NCBI GenBank assembly: GCA_030158725.1 | Contig: JAOASJ010000127.1 | Coordinates: 35,511 to 99,510 of the forward strand | DNA: 64,000 nt | Direction of reading: 5' to 3' | Source of the DNA: Bacteroidia bacterium | GTDB taxonomy: Bacteria > Bacteroidota > Bacteroidia > NS11-12g > UBA955 | Shown: positions 63,918 to 64,000 of the stretch, one piece after another | Layout of the letters: each line of letters opens with the position of its first letter | Numbering within the stretch: position 1 is the stretch's first letter | The notes under the pieces: model-generated | The model's input: the letters and a program-made list of their open reading frames with translations, nothing else | The model's database searches: none | Told to the model about the DNA's origin: nothing | Program-made: the position numbers and the translations under genes

Positions 63918-63925
63918 CAAAGATA
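63918..63925 (-). promoter_or_regulatory. -7 box of the YwqK/MORN-type gene
   Basis: Minus-strand TATCTTTG fits TAnnTTTG and ends 10 bases before the ATG at 63907, so the leader would be very short. The flanking GGAAAGCAAAGATA is identical to the sequence around the PKD gene's -7 box (23536-23549). No good -33 element is seen. Confidence 0.45.
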
Positions 63926-64000
63926 AAATTTAAATTATATTTTAACTATTCACAACTTAAGCTATTGAGCCTGCTTTTTACATCAATTGAATTTCCATTG

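Noticed and set aside
1..64000. Search for tRNA, rRNA, insertion sequences, integrases, phage genes and defence systems
   Set aside because: None seen; gaps are short and filled by promoters or terminators, and all large frames match core or envelope functions.

Overview
The window is AT-rich chromosomal DNA of a free-living member of the Bacteroidota. The evidence is the gene families: TonB-dependent receptors with carboxypeptidase-like N-termini, a FecI/FecR pair with DUF4974, HmuY proteins, type 9 secretion (T9SS) sorting domains of types A and B, DUF4249, DUF2807 and a GldI-like FKBP lipoprotein. The promoter style agrees: many intergenic gaps carry the Bacteroidota -7 box TAnnTTTG, sometimes with TTTG or TTG about 17-21 bases upstream. 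I cannot fix the genus. There is no rRNA, tRNA, CRISPR array, insertion sequence or phage gene. Gene packing is very dense, with many ATGA or TAATG overlaps.

Layout. 27-1320: an outer-membrane protein and a lipoprotein. 1324-3726 (minus): ribonuclease Z, a DUF6913-like protein and dapA. 3801-9327: a tight run of SDR oxidoreductase, EamA transporter, YicC, S41 protease and membrane-anchored metallophosphoesterase. 9393-17686: a secreted M1 peptidase, a TonB-dependent receptor, a DUF2807 lipoprotein, then an ECF sigma factor, FecR anti-sigma factor and an STN-domain surface-repeat protein. 17690-23254 (minus): a giant PKD-repeat protein exported by T9SS. 23690-26518 (minus): three-subunit proton-translocating transhydrogenase, divergent from alanine dehydrogenase (26685-27797). 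27896-30027: a lone cytochrome-b5-like domain and a two-component system. 30123-34465: a haem-uptake locus with a TonB receptor between two HmuY paralogues.

34596-43167 is one uninterrupted transcription unit: NrnA-like phosphoesterase, two FKBP isomerases (one GldI-like), rfbB, rfbA, a Wza-like lipoprotein, a Wzc-like tyrosine autokinase and a CpsB-type phosphatase. 43171-49644 holds a GT-C type membrane protein, a GT2 glycosyltransferase, a cysteine-free sirtuin, amidophosphoribosyltransferase, a PabA/TrpG subunit and a small zinc-ribbon protein. 49752-54528 holds alkaline phosphatase and a LytS/LytTR-type system with a sensory propeller. 54855-57937 holds dnaK and a DUF4249 lipoprotein. 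57984-62255 runs through a secreted coiled-coil protein, a small HExxH membrane protein, a GNAT acetyltransferase, fabG, tatC and rpiB. 62252-63907 (minus) is a secreted YwqK/MORN-repeat protein.

Two loci look most worth following. The first is the sigma/anti-sigma operon whose third gene carries the STN signalling domain on a repeat protein instead of a TonB receptor (14225-17686). The second is the haem locus with two differently anchored HmuY proteins (30123-34465). Several genes seem to use TTG or GTG start codons, because the nearest ATG is too far inside the protein or the longer reading frame begins inside a promoter box.
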